The notes beneath the pieces were generated by a model. The model ran no database searches and was not told the DNA's origin. It saw only the letters and a program-made list of their open reading frames with translations. Both the position numbers and the translations under genes were made by a program. From NCBI GenBank assembly GCA_026702755.1, contig JAPPBX010000029.1, forward strand, positions 1 to 64,000: a stretch of DNA of 64,000 bases, read 5' to 3'. Every line of letters begins with the position of its first letter. Within the stretch, counting starts at the first letter, position 1. This DNA comes from Candidatus Poribacteria bacterium. GTDB taxonomy: Bacteria > Poribacteria > WGA-4E > WGA-3G. Positions 15,126 to 23,732 of the stretch are shown in pieces.

Positions 15126-17069
15126 TCACCAACTTAGGTAGACGACGCGGAAATCGAAAATCAGCCCCAGAATGCTAATTATGGATGCGACGATCACATC
15201 ACCGATAACCAATCCTATGAAAAACGGAATTGAACGCCTATATAGCCGAACACCTCCAGTCGAGAGCAATATCCGTTTAATGATCCAGCTGATTAGGAGT
15301 GGAAACCACAGTCCGGTAAAGGTCCACCAACTTGAAACGACGTATCCAACGGGATGCAGGGGCCACTGGATAAATCGCCATCGTAGGAGCAGGAGGCTAA
15401 CCGCGAACCCAAATCCACCAGCGGTATAGAGCATACCACTGATGCTCGTTTCGCTGGGGTTATAGAGCCATCCCGCAAGTCTATTGAAAGCAGCGCGGGC
15501 ATACCACGAGCGCGCCTGCTCTAAACCGACTTGGTAGGAGAGATGCAAGTGTCCCCATGCTGCAGAGAGCGCACCTACGAAGATAGCAATCGCCAATACC
15601 CACAGCAGTTGAGTCGGATTGAAGCGGGTTTGGTGTGCGAGTTTCAATCCCTCCAATTGATGCGGCATCGGGTGTGCGCGATACGAGAGATGGTTCAGCC
15701 AGAAAAAGAGCGACATCACCGAAAGGTTCCGATTGCCGATGCGCCGGGTGCCAAGGGCATCTGTCAGGAGTAGATCTGGACCGGCATTGTAGAGGTCGTG
15801 CGCGGGCGGTCCCAGTTCGGCACGGATACGGGTGATTGTCACCGACATCGCGAAATAGAGCGCGAAAAATAAGACTGCAAACCATAGCGACATTCCCGCC
15901 TTCAGACAAAACGCCAGAATCAAGATGAATCCAATGAGCGCGCCGATTCCTGCTGTTCTATAACGTAATGCTTCACCTTCGTCGTTAGTAGTCGGCGCGC
16001 GATTGTTGAAAATCGTCTGCAGCACCACCTTAACATGTGAACGTCCCATCCACAGGGTCCAGAGAAATAGGGCTATCCAGACACCCCGAATTTGTGCCAT
16101 TTCTCGTGGAAATCCAACAGCACCTCGCCAGCCGAACATCTCACCGACAATCCGCTCAAAGTGCCAAAACAGGTGAAAAAACCAGCAGGAGAATCCCAAA
16201 TCGAGCGGGATTAGGAAACCGACCCCAATCGCAAACGGAAAGAAGCTGATGCGGAAACCCGGATTATTCATCGCACTCCACGGCTTTTCACCGAGTCGAA
16301 ATCCGTGGTAAAGCGGAATTGTCGGGAAAACAGGATCGATTTGGTGTAAACTATAGAGAAGATTCAGGACAGCAGCGATGCATAAGCCGACGGTCATCAT
16401 CCGTCTATTGAAAAACAGATGGGACGCAGTCCGCAGGTGATTTCCTGCATTTGTCGCCGCTCGTGTGATTTCGTAAGGGAGTTGTGCGATCGGGTAGGTG
16501 AGCCGTTCATGTTCCTGCCACTGCTTGCGTATAAGTACGTTAATACAGAGCATCGTCACCCCAATGACAAGGCAGAAACCCACCCATATCAGTGTTGGCA
16601 GCAACCACGCTTGTATGTTGGTCTGAAGGTAGAACGTAGATTCGCCTTTGTAGAAACCTTGCAATATCTCCTGTTTTCCAACGACAAGCCATTCCGGGAG
16701 ATGTTGATGAAAGAGTTGTGCCCATTCGTTTTCGGTAGTTGCGTACCAAAAACCGTTGCCCATCAACGGCACCAGGACTTGTAGCATGTCGCGTCCGGCG
16801 AAAACGGAGGCTTGGCACAGCATCGCATAGATCGTTAGCAATTCGCTCTGCGTAAACGCCAATGTTGGGTGCAAGCGGCGTAGGACCACGCTGAGTCCGA
16901 TAAGGACGAGCAGCGTGAACAGGACATTGAACAGCAATGCTAAACTCGTGGGGCGGTTGGAGTCCCAGATATAACTGAGATGTAGAACCCAGTAACTATT
17001 AAAAGGGATGAGGAAGATACCAATCAGCGTTGCACGTAGCGTAATAGGGCTTTTTGAAGGATGTTTCAT
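15126..17069 (-). CDS. Large polytopic membrane protein (DUF6785-like)
   Basis: The 647-residue protein has at least twelve hydrophobic stretches throughout and several hydrophilic loops. Notable conserved-looking segments are QEHERLTYPIAQLPYE (about 185-200), IPLDLGFSCWFFHLFWHFE (about 295-313) and RAELGPPAHDLYNAGPD (about 430-446). These resemble the DUF6785/DUF6784 membrane families found in planctomycetes, poribacteria and relatives, which have an oligopeptide-transporter-like look; the assignment is from memory. Transport is plausible but the substrate is unknown. It starts at an ATG followed by KHPSKSPITLR, and it is flanked upstream by a repeat cluster. Confidence 0.75.
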   Translation of the reverse strand: MKHPSKSPITLRATLIGIFLIPFNSYWVLHLSYIWDSNRPTSLALLFNVLFTLLVLIGLSVVLRRLHPTLAFTQSELLTIYAMLCQASVFAGRDMLQVLVPLMGNGFWYATTENEWAQLFHQHLPEWLVVGKQEILQGFYKGESTFYLQTNIQAWLLPTLIWVGFCLVIGVTMLCINVLIRKQWQEHERLTYPIAQLPYEITRAATNAGNHLRTASHLFFNRRMMTVGLCIAAVLNLLYSLHQIDPVFPTIPLYHGFRLGEKPWSAMNNPGFRISFFPFAIGVGFLIPLDLGFSCWFFHLFWHFERIVGEMFGWRGAVGFPREMAQIRGVWIALFLWTLWMGRSHVKVVLQTIFNNRAPTTNDEGEALRYRTAGIGALIGFILILAFCLKAGMSLWFAVLFFALYFAMSVTITRIRAELGPPAHDLYNAGPDLLLTDALGTRRIGNRNLSVMSLFFWLNHLSYRAHPMPHQLEGLKLAHQTRFNPTQLLWVLAIAIFVGALSAAWGHLHLSYQVGLEQARSWYARAAFNRLAGWLYNPSETSISGMLYTAGGFGFAVSLLLLRWRFIQWPLHPVGYVVSSWWTFTGLWFPLLISWIIKRILLSTGGVRLYRRSIPFFIGLVIGDVIVASIISILGLIFDFRVVYLSW

Positions 17070-17370
17070 ACTTTTTAACTTTCCTTGCGGTTAAACAACG
17101 TGGGTTAGGACTTCAACGTGCTTTTACGAAGAGTCGCCCTCCATTTCATTTCGGGCTACGTGCTTTGGTGATTATTTATTTTAACTTCCTTGTGGTTCGT
17201 TTAGGTGGGTTTTCGAGGAACGGTTAAGCCAGATAGTGATGTGTAAGCTTAGGAGAGGATGTACGGATAAAATCTTTAAAAAAACCGGACAGTTCCTTAA
17301 TTACGCTCAATGCACCCAAAAAACCTGCCTGCAATGAAGTGGAAGGCAGCTCAGGAGCCGGGAAATTAAA
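17070..17370. other. Intergenic region with repeat remnants
   Basis: The 301 bases between the membrane protein and a small ORF hold no convincing gene. The left half (17073-17212) consists of copies of a dispersed repeat described separately. The rest shows nothing recognisable beyond the AGGAG (17352-17356) that may serve the downstream small ORF. Confidence 0.5.
17073..17212 (-). repeat. Dispersed repeat, one near-complete unit plus partial second unit
   Basis: Read on the minus strand, the first unit (about 17155 to 17073) contains GTAGCCCGAAATGAAATGGA, then a variable stretch, TTGAAGTCCTAACCCAC and AACCGCAAGGAAAG. The same ordered blocks occur on the plus strand at 20277-20366 inside the CHAD gene. 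A partial second unit (17212 to 17175) carries AACCCACCT, then GAACCACAAGGAAGTTAAAA; over 40 bases it matches the CHAD copy at about 32 positions. No transposase is encoded, so this is a non-autonomous dispersed element. Confidence 0.65.
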
Positions 17371-17592
17371 ATGATGATAGCGGCGGTATTCGGTTTTATT
17401 GTTATAATTATGATAGGTGGTGGCGTGTTGCTTGCGCGTCTGGCAACAGTTGCCAAATCCAAACGTTCATGGATATGGGGGTTTTTCGTCCTCATCGTAC
17501 TTATCTGTATTCCACTTTTTCTATTAGGTCTCTGCGTGTGGTTTCTCCACTTCAGTGGGATATCGTCGGGAAGCTTTAGCCCGTTTGGTTAA
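17371..17592 (+). CDS. Possible small two-helix membrane protein
   Basis: The 73-residue ORF has two strongly hydrophobic helices (about 3-27 and 36-62) split by a basic loop (KSKRSW), followed by a short Ser/Gly/Phe tail. AGGAG lies 14 bases before the ATG, a long spacing. No family was recognised. The hydrophobic pattern and codon sense support a real gene, but short hydrophobic ORFs also arise by chance. Confidence 0.45.
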   Translation: MMIAAVFGFIVIIMIGGGVLLARLATVAKSKRSWIWGFFVLIVLICIPLFLLGLCVWFLHFSGISSGSFSPFG

Positions 17593-17635
17593 TGTGGATT
17601 TCCTGAAACGACGAGGAAGTTAACTATCAGCGTGC

Positions 17636-18343
17636 CTATAAATTAGAGCCTTCCTCGGTGTTTTCCTCGGTAGATGTTTGTTGGGCAGTCGAGGTTTTCC
17701 CGGAGAGGTAGAGAAACCATATCGTGAGCGCGATTGCGATGAGAATCCACAAAGCACCCCAAACCTCAGTCGCAATGCCTGTCACTTCCGATAGCATCCG
17801 CGCATCCGAACGGAGGTTCGATCTGTCTAAGACATCGCTCTTGATGTCAAGGATCGCGTAAAGACAACTCGTCACACCGATAATACGTAACACCCAATCG
17901 TTGACAGCCTCTGGAAGATAAAAGCCGATGGCGATCAGCGCAACGCCAAAGCCGATACCGAACAGATAGGTAAATGTACTCTCGCCGAAGCCAATGGAGA
18001 TAGCCACCATACCGAAGCCGATAAGGATACTAATTGCTTTATCAAAACGTGTTCTCGCTGCCAAAAGTAGGATGACACCGCCCCACAACAGACTGCCAAG
18101 ATAGCCCGCTGTTAATGTCCAAAACCGAGAGCCACCTTGTGTGAGCGCGTGTCCGCCTTGTTGTGGGTTAATCTGAATTTCGAGAATGCGACCTCCCGTT
18201 GCGATTGCCGCAAGCCCGTGGCTTACCTCATGCATGAACACAACGAAAATTTTGAGCGGATACACGAACAGCGTGTTCCATAAAAACCCAATGGCTATGA
18301 AGATCAGGAGTAGTGCAATGTAACGTTTAAAGATTGATAGCAT
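17636..18343 (-). CDS. M50-family-like membrane metalloprotease
   Basis: The 235-residue integral membrane protein has HEVSH (residues 38-42), the HExxH zinc motif, placed in a transmembrane region as in site-2-protease-like M50B enzymes. A later L-D-I-K-S-D segment (about 166-171) may give the third zinc ligand. There are about six hydrophobic segments and a soluble acidic/Thr-rich tail. Intramembrane cleavage of membrane proteins is the family role; the substrate here is unknown. M50B-like proteins of this size are common in bacteria and often lack a PDZ domain, as here. Confidence 0.75.
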   Translation of the reverse strand: MLSIFKRYIALLLIFIAIGFLWNTLFVYPLKIFVVFMHEVSHGLAAIATGGRILEIQINPQQGGHALTQGGSRFWTLTAGYLGSLLWGGVILLLAARTRFDKAISILIGFGMVAISIGFGESTFTYLFGIGFGVALIAIGFYLPEAVNDWVLRIIGVTSCLYAILDIKSDVLDRSNLRSDARMLSEVTGIATEVWGALWILIAIALTIWFLYLSGKTSTAQQTSTEENTEEGSNL

Positions 18344-18465
18344 AGAATGATTGTCGGTTATCGGTTAAGACATATGGTGATTGCAATCGTTTTCACGTGC
18401 CACAGGTCTTAACTCTCGGTGGAAGGCAGAGCAGAAACCCCACATTTAGGAATCCTTTAAATTAC

Positions 18466-18494
18466 TTGCGTTTTGCGAAAGAATCTGTTATATT
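18466..18494 (+). promoter_or_regulatory. Candidate sigma-70-type promoter for aroC
   Basis: TTGCGT (18466-18471) and TATATT (18489-18494) are 17 bases apart in an AT-rich stretch about 75 bases upstream of the aroC ATG. Confidence 0.45.
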
Positions 18495-18568
18495 ATATCA
18501 CAAAATGTCCAAAATATACAATTCTAAAAGTAAAGGTACGCACTTACAAAACGTGCCTATAGAACTAA

Positions 18569-19654
18569 ATGAATACATTCGGTCACCTTTTTCGGATTAC
18601 GACGTGGGGCGAGTCGCACGGCGGTGCTGTCGGTGTTGTGGTTGATGGATGTCCACCACAAATTGACTTGGACGAATCCGCGATACAATTTGAACTTGAT
18701 CGACGGAGACCGGGCCAAAGCCATCTCACAACATCTCGTCAAGAGGGCGATGCTGTTGAAATACTTTCTGGTGTCTTTGAGGGTAAAACGCTTGGAACGC
18801 CTATCTCTATGTTGGTATGGAATAAGGACGCGCGTCCATCAGCCTACGAGCATCTAAAAGACCTTTACAGACCTTCACACGCCGATTTTACGTATCAACA
18901 GAAGTACGGTATCCGAAATTGGCAAGGTGGCGGTAGAGCGAGTGCACGGGAAACCATCGGGCGCGTCGCCGCAGGGGCAATCGCCAAGCAAGTTTTGCTT
19001 GAGATGTCCGGAACCGAAACACTTGCTTATGTCAAACAGATTCATACATTGGAAGCCAACGTTGATGCAGATACGGTGACGCTTGAAGAGATAGAAGCAA
19101 GTCCTGTCCGGTGTCCCGATCCGATTGTTGGTCCGAAGATGGCGGAACGTGTCGATCAAGCACGGCGTGACCTTGACTCTCTCGGTGGTATAATTGAATC
19201 GGTTGCTCGTAATGTTCCTGTGGGACTCGGTGAGCCGGTATTCGACAAACTCAAAGCGGATTTGGCGAAAGCGATGATGTCTCTTCCCGCAACGATGGGT
19301 TTCCAAATCGGTTCTGGCTTTGGCGGTATTACGATGACGGGCTCTGAGCATAACGATCCTTTTTATCTCCAAAAGGACGATGGGACGAAACGCATTCGGA
19401 CGCGGACAAATAATTCCGGCGGCACACAGGGAGGCATTTCAAACGGCGAAAATATCCTGTTCCAAGTCGCTTTCAAGCCGACAGCGACAATTGGGAAGCC
19501 ACAAGAGACCGTTGATGTGGACGGAAACGAGGTGACGTTAGAGGCGAGCGGACGACACGATCCGTGTGTGCTGGTGCGCGCGCCCGCGATTGTGGAGGCG
19601 ATGGCGGCACTTGTCCTCACAGATCATCTGCTTCGTCATCGTTCCAAATCTTGA
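18569..19654 (+). CDS. aroC: Chorismate synthase
   Basis: AroC makes chorismate from 5-enolpyruvylshikimate-3-phosphate using reduced FMN, the last step of the shikimate pathway. The 361-residue product carries all family signatures: GESHGGAVG (about 14-22), GGRASARET (about 121-129), [15 protein letters not shown] and [19 protein letters not shown] near the C-terminus. Length matches the typical bacterial enzyme (350-400). No strong Shine-Dalgarno is seen before the ATG, but the N-terminus [18 protein letters not shown] is canonical. It stands alone; no other shikimate genes adjoin. Confidence 0.96.
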   Translation: MNTFGHLFRITTWGESHGGAVGVVVDGCPPQIDLDESAIQFELDRRRPGQSHLTTSRQEGDAVEILSGVFEGKTLGTPISMLVWNKDARPSAYEHLKDLYRPSHADFTYQQKYGIRNWQGGGRASARETIGRVAAGAIAKQVLLEMSGTETLAYVKQIHTLEANVDADTVTLEEIEASPVRCPDPIVGPKMAERVDQARRDLDSLGGIIESVARNVPVGLGEPVFDKLKADLAKAMMSLPATMGFQIGSGFGGITMTGSEHNDPFYLQKDDGTKRIRTRTNNSGGTQGGISNGENILFQVAFKPTATIGKPQETVDVDGNEVTLEASGRHDPCVLVRAPAIVEAMAALVLTDHLLRHRSKS

Positions 19655-19768
19655 TAGTTGAAGGTTGCCAAGATGTCGTGGGTATTTTCGCCTATTTTTT
19701 GTTGGCGAAAGTTCTGCTTTCCGAGTAAATTGATGATAAAGGAATCTTAAAGTAGGGGTGCTGAAAAA

Positions 19769-20863
19769 ATGACGACAGCCTTGGAAATCGAAAAGATCTC
19801 GCCTGACGATACATTGGAAGTTTGTGCTCGGCAGGTGATTGTGAGTTATTTTCAAAAGATGATGTCCTACAAGGAGGGTGCCGAGGCCGGAACGGATATT
19901 GAATTTGTCCACGACATGCGCGTTACGTCGCGGCGTTTGCGCGCTGCCATGGACAATTTCGAGGACTGTTTTCCAGAGAAACCCTTCAAAAAATACTACA
20001 AAAAGATAAAAGCAATAACTCGAACCATGGGAGCCGTGCGCGATTTAGATGTTCTTATCGCTCGTTTTCAGAGAGAATTGGTTACCCTGACTGAAGCGGA
20101 ACGGGCAGACATTCGCGGATTAATCGAACACCTACAGCAGGAACGGGAGGATGCTCGCAAACCGATGCTAACGCTCTTTGCGAAACTGGAAGCGACCGGT
20201 TTTGAGACCAAGTTTTTGGAATTCTTTGTAGGAGCGGATTTTTAATTCTATACGCTTGGATTGTGCTCTATGGCGTGTAGCTCGTAATGTAATGGAGAAC
20301 GGGTATACGGAGAGGGACTTGAAAGTCTCTAACCCACCTCACCGAACCGCAAGGAAATTAAAAGAATGGCGAAGGCTCACACAATTATCGGTGTTAAGCC
20401 GCTGTGCAGCTATCGTGAAAATGCTCGGATTATTCTTCCACAAAAGGTTGAGGAGGTCTACACGTGGGAGCCGTTCATCCGTGATGAAGCGCGGCGCGAA
20501 GAACTCCACAACATGCGGATTTCGATTAAACGCCTCCGGTATACGATGGAAATTTTTCGTGCTGCTTATCGGTTACCGAAGACGTATGCTAAAGAGGTTT
20601 CAGTAACTTACAACGAACTCCTTAGGGTGATCGTTGATTTACAAGAGGTCCTCGGTGATATTCATGACTCTGATGTGGTTTTGGAAGTCTTAACCGATTA
20701 TGCATACCAGTCGGGATGTGAAACTTCAGCACAAGGTGTTGCTACGCTTATTGATCGGACGAAGGAAGCCCGTAAAGCGGATTACAAAATATTTTTAGAA
20801 AAATGGAAGCAACTGTCCAGGATGAATTTCAAACAAAAGTTGCTGTCATTCTTGGCATCATAA
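19769..20863 (+). pseudogene. CHAD-domain protein gene interrupted by a repeat
   Basis: CHAD domains are helical, His-rich modules linked to polyphosphate binding. Two halves of one CHAD domain lie in the same frame. Residues 1-158 from 19769 carry the first repeat half (HDMRVTSRRLRAAM, GAVRDLDVLI). A 165-residue ORF from 20366 carries the second (LHNMRISIKRLRYTMEIFR, LGDIHDSDVVLEVL). Between them the frame has TAA stops at 20243, 20285 and in the CTCTAACCC block, all within repeat sequence at 20225-20366. The second half has AAGGAAA upstream of its ATG, so it might be translated separately. A split functional pair is possible; a disrupted gene is more likely. Confidence 0.7.
20225..20366 (+). 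repeat. Repeat insertion inside CHAD gene
   Basis: The segment starts with TTTGTAGGAGCG, shared with the hairpin repeat at 3286, and from 20277 follows the block order of the repeat at 17073-17212 (GTAGCTCG, AATGGAG, GAAAGTCTCTAACCCACC, GAACCGCAAGGAAATTAAAA). It supplies the stop that ends the first CHAD half and a possible ribosome-binding site for the second. No clear target-site duplication was seen. Confidence 0.6.
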
Positions 20864-20916
20864 CGCCTAATTGTTAAAGTGCGCTCGTGGCAGATGCGCA
20901 TGGGGAGACTATTATA

Positions 20917-21891
20917 ATGAGCACGAATTTTATTGGTGTGGATATGGGTGGCACCAAGATTCTATCGGCTGTCATTGATGCCGAAGGGAACATCTTAAGT
21001 ACGGCCAAAGTACCAACTAAAGCAAATAAAGGTCCGTCCATTGTAATTGATCGGATCGCGGAATCTATCCAAAGGGCTGTTGATAAGTCAGGCGTTGACA
21101 CGGCATCGATTCAGGCTGTCGGGATTGGTGCGCCGGGACCACTTGACCCAGCCACAGGCGTTGTTATTTTCGCCCCCAACCTCCGTTGGAAGGATGTCCG
21201 ACTCAAGGAGGAATTAGAAGCGCGCGTCAATATTCCGACATTTGTTGACAATGATGTGAACGTCGGGACGCTTGGTGAGCACGTGTTCGGTGCGGGGAAA
21301 GGTTTTCAGAATGTCGTTGGGATTTTTGTAGGGACTGGCATTGGTGGCGGGATTATCCTGCAGGGCGAACTTTTCCACGGTGCAAGTAAAACGGCTGGTG
21401 AAATCGGGCATATTATTGTCAAAGCGGGAGGACCAAGGTGTGGATGCGGCACTCGTGGCTGCTTGGAAGCAATCGCGAGCCGCACTGCGATGGCAAAACA
21501 GTTTCAGAAAGCGATTGTAAAAAAGAAAAAAAAGAGCGTGATCTCCGAACTCACTGGCGGTGATTTGGGAACTATTCGGAGTGGAGTTTTGGCGAAAGCA
21601 ATTCGTTTAAATGATAAACTGACCCTGAAAGTTATCAAAAAGGCAACGAAATATCTCGGCATCGGTATTGGTTCTATTGTAAATTTCTTGAATCCAGAAA
21701 TGATTGTGTTAGGCGGTGGGGTCGTTGAAGCCCTGGACGATACATTTTTGAACGATATCCGCGCTGCCGCGGAAAAATATTCACTGCCCAACACCCTGAA
21801 TGGAGTCCAGATTGTACCGGCAAAACTGGGAGACAATTCCGGTATCCTTGGCGCAGCAGCACTGGCACGACAGCGGTCCGAAACCGGATAG
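20917..21891 (+). CDS. ROK-family sugar kinase (glucokinase-like)
   Basis: The 324-residue ROK protein has the phosphate-1 loop VDMGGTKI (about 8-15), GAPGPLDP, the sugar-binding VDNDVNVG segment with catalytic Asp, GTGIGGGII, and the ROK zinc motif E-I-G-H followed by C-G-C-G-T-R-G-C-L-E. It lacks the helix-turn-helix of ROK repressors, so it is most likely an ATP-dependent glucose or other hexose kinase in the cytoplasm. The ATG at 20917 is chosen because GGGGAGAC lies upstream and the conserved N-terminus begins there; an ATG at 20887 adds ten unrelated residues. A Lys-rich stretch (IVKKKKKS) is unusual. Confidence 0.88.
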   Translation: MSTNFIGVDMGGTKILSAVIDAEGNILSTAKVPTKANKGPSIVIDRIAESIQRAVDKSGVDTASIQAVGIGAPGPLDPATGVVIFAPNLRWKDVRLKEELEARVNIPTFVDNDVNVGTLGEHVFGAGKGFQNVVGIFVGTGIGGGIILQGELFHGASKTAGEIGHIIVKAGGPRCGCGTRGCLEAIASRTAMAKQFQKAIVKKKKKSVISELTGGDLGTIRSGVLAKAIRLNDKLTLKVIKKATKYLGIGIGSIVNFLNPEMIVLGGGVVEALDDTFLNDIRAAAEKYSLPNTLNGVQIVPAKLGDNSGILGAAALARQRSETG

Positions 21892-21941
21892 GGTAACCCA
21901 GACACGGAGGTATCGTTACACAAGTCAAGGGGGATACATCC

Positions 21942-23627
21942 ATGTTAGTAGATGATAACAGAGAAGAACATCGGATGATGATTTTCGGCAACGATAGTCG
22001 TCTCGTCCAAGATCAGTTAATCGTGGAAAGCAACGCAAAATCGGAGGGGATCCTTGCGCAGAAGGTTCACGCGGATTCCTATACCGTCACACTGTATGTG
22101 TTGCTAAAAGATTACGGTCTCACACCTGTCTTTCGCATCAAGCCGCGCATCCGTTTCCACCGCTCTAACTACGATAATCTCTCTTCAAGCGCACCCGTCC
22201 GGTACAACCTTGACGACATCATCCACTTCGCTGAATTGAAACGCGGTGTTGACTTGACGGAAAAGATTGACGATGTCAAACTCGCGGAAATCCTTGGGGA
22301 CGCGCCTGCACTCAAGGATGTAACGGATGATCCAGCACTGCACCTCGTCTCACAACGAGATGTGTCGCTCCGAAATCCACCTTTCAAAACCAAAACTAAA
22401 GTTTTTGGAAAAAGCGAAGATGAAGGTGTAGAAGAGGGGGGCATTCGTATTGGAACGTTCCTTGATGCGCTGAATCAACCACAAAATACCGAGCAAATTT
22501 TCAAACGGTTTGCAAAAGGAAGTGAATTCGCACGCGATTTGCGGGAGGCTTTGGCACCCTACGAGGATTTTGAATTTCAATTCGGACTCTATTCTCGATA
22601 TGAACGGCGGGATTGCGTCTTGGCGAATGGGGATGAGGAGACCAGTGGGAATTACCGGGCGACATTCGACCCTTGGACGGCACTCGGATATATCCGAACT
22701 GCTGCTGGTGATACGCAGCAGTTCCAAATTTTAATGCATGAACGCGGGACACGATGGGAACACAAGATTATGTTGGAACAGTTGGATGCTCCAACCCTTG
22801 ATCGTCTCGCAACAGAGATTCCGAGACTTCGTTGTGAGTACCTAATTGGGCGCGTCTTATCCAAAAGCCAGACTGCCTTGACACGCTTAGCTGAACTTCG
22901 TCAATCCCAGCTAAATCTGACAACCGATTTACACACCGGATATACACTCCGACTTGAAATACCTGTTTCTCAAAAACGGTTTTCTGTCATAGAACACCGC
23001 CGGAAATTACGCCAGACATTTAATAACGGTGGTGGTGCTTATCGTCTCCATCCGCTGAACGGCGAATTTGTCGAGAAACATCATAACATGGCGAAGGGTG
23101 TCCGAGATGGGATCGTCTGGACCTTGGATTCCGTGGATCTATTTATAGGACAATCCGCTTTAGAGGAGAACGATGACGGGTTTCTTATCATCAAAACGCC
23201 GCATCAAAACAAGTTTGTCGTCCGGTCTGCCGAAGAGCTTCGCGAACGTCTCCCGACAAACGGATTTGAGAAGTGTTGGAATGAAGCAATTGATATGGGC
23301 GGCTATACTGTCCTCAACCAGATGAGTGGTAGAGTCTATATGGTGAGTTATGGACGAAGAAATATAGGCAGCATCCATGAGGGCAATATTACCAAAGAGG
23401 ATGTCGCACACTATCTCTCAATTGAATACCTCGGTGTAGATTCTACACGTGTTGGGGTTTCACGTTTTGGGGTACCGGCTTATGTCCAGCAGGGCTTCTT
23501 TGACAGACTTTTCAGTAGACGATCTGTATCGCCGCTCTTCAGTCAGTTGATCCAAACCGAGGCACAGGTCCTTGCAGAAATAAAAACGCTTGCGCGGTAC
23601 TGTAGAGAAAAGTTGAAGATTCTATAA
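21942..23627 (+). CDS. Large conserved-looking protein of unknown function
   Basis: The 561-residue soluble protein has no signal peptide, no transmembrane segment and no recognised motif. AAGGGGGAT lies six bases upstream of the ATG. Sequence features are a basic N-terminal third (FRIKPRIRFHRSNYD), an acidic middle (EDEGVEEGG), a region dense in Arg/Glu/Leu that could be helical (about 280-330, RLRCEYLIGRVLSKSQTALTRL), and a C-terminal helical tail (QAEVLAEIKTLARYCREKLKI-like). It lies 50 bases after the ROK kinase and 105 before the ATPase/DUF4435 pair. A nucleic-acid or nucleotide role can be imagined but nothing in the sequence shows it. Confidence 0.7.
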   Translation: MLVDDNREEHRMMIFGNDSRLVQDQLIVESNAKSEGILAQKVHADSYTVTLYVLLKDYGLTPVFRIKPRIRFHRSNYDNLSSSAPVRYNLDDIIHFAELKRGVDLTEKIDDVKLAEILGDAPALKDVTDDPALHLVSQRDVSLRNPPFKTKTKVFGKSEDEGVEEGGIRIGTFLDALNQPQNTEQIFKRFAKGSEFARDLREALAPYEDFEFQFGLYSRYERRDCVLANGDEETSGNYRATFDPWTALGYIRTAAGDTQQFQILMHERGTRWEHKIMLEQLDAPTLDRLATEIPRLRCEYLIGRVLSKSQTALTRLAELRQSQLNLTTDLHTGYTLRLEIPVSQKRFSVIEHRRKLRQTFNNGGGAYRLHPLNGEFVEKHHNMAKGVRDGIVWTLDSVDLFIGQSALEENDDGFLIIKTPHQNKFVVRSAEELRERLPTNGFEKCWNEAIDMGGYTVLNQMSGRVYMVSYGRRNIGSIHEGNITKEDVAHYLSIEYLGVDSTRVGVSRFGVPAYVQQGFFDRLFSRRSVSPLFSQLIQTEAQVLAEIKTLARYCREKLKIL

Positions 23628-23732
23628 CAAAAATCTTCGGCATGGGTTGTTTAGAATGGACCAAAATGATTTAGATTGCCTTAAGTTTTCTGTAAATTGA
23701 CCGTGTTTGAAATTGGAGGAAGGAGATGAGGT

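Noticed and set aside
18875-19372. 165-residue reverse ORF within aroC
   Set aside because: Antisense to a certain chorismate synthase gene; no motif.
20256-20606. 116-residue ORF across the CHAD repeat
   Set aside because: It runs in a different frame from both CHAD halves and translates repeat sequence; composition looks random.
21504-21923. 139-residue reverse ORF in the ROK kinase
   Set aside because: Composed of Ser, Pro and Phe runs produced by antisense reading of Lys- and Gly-rich codons.
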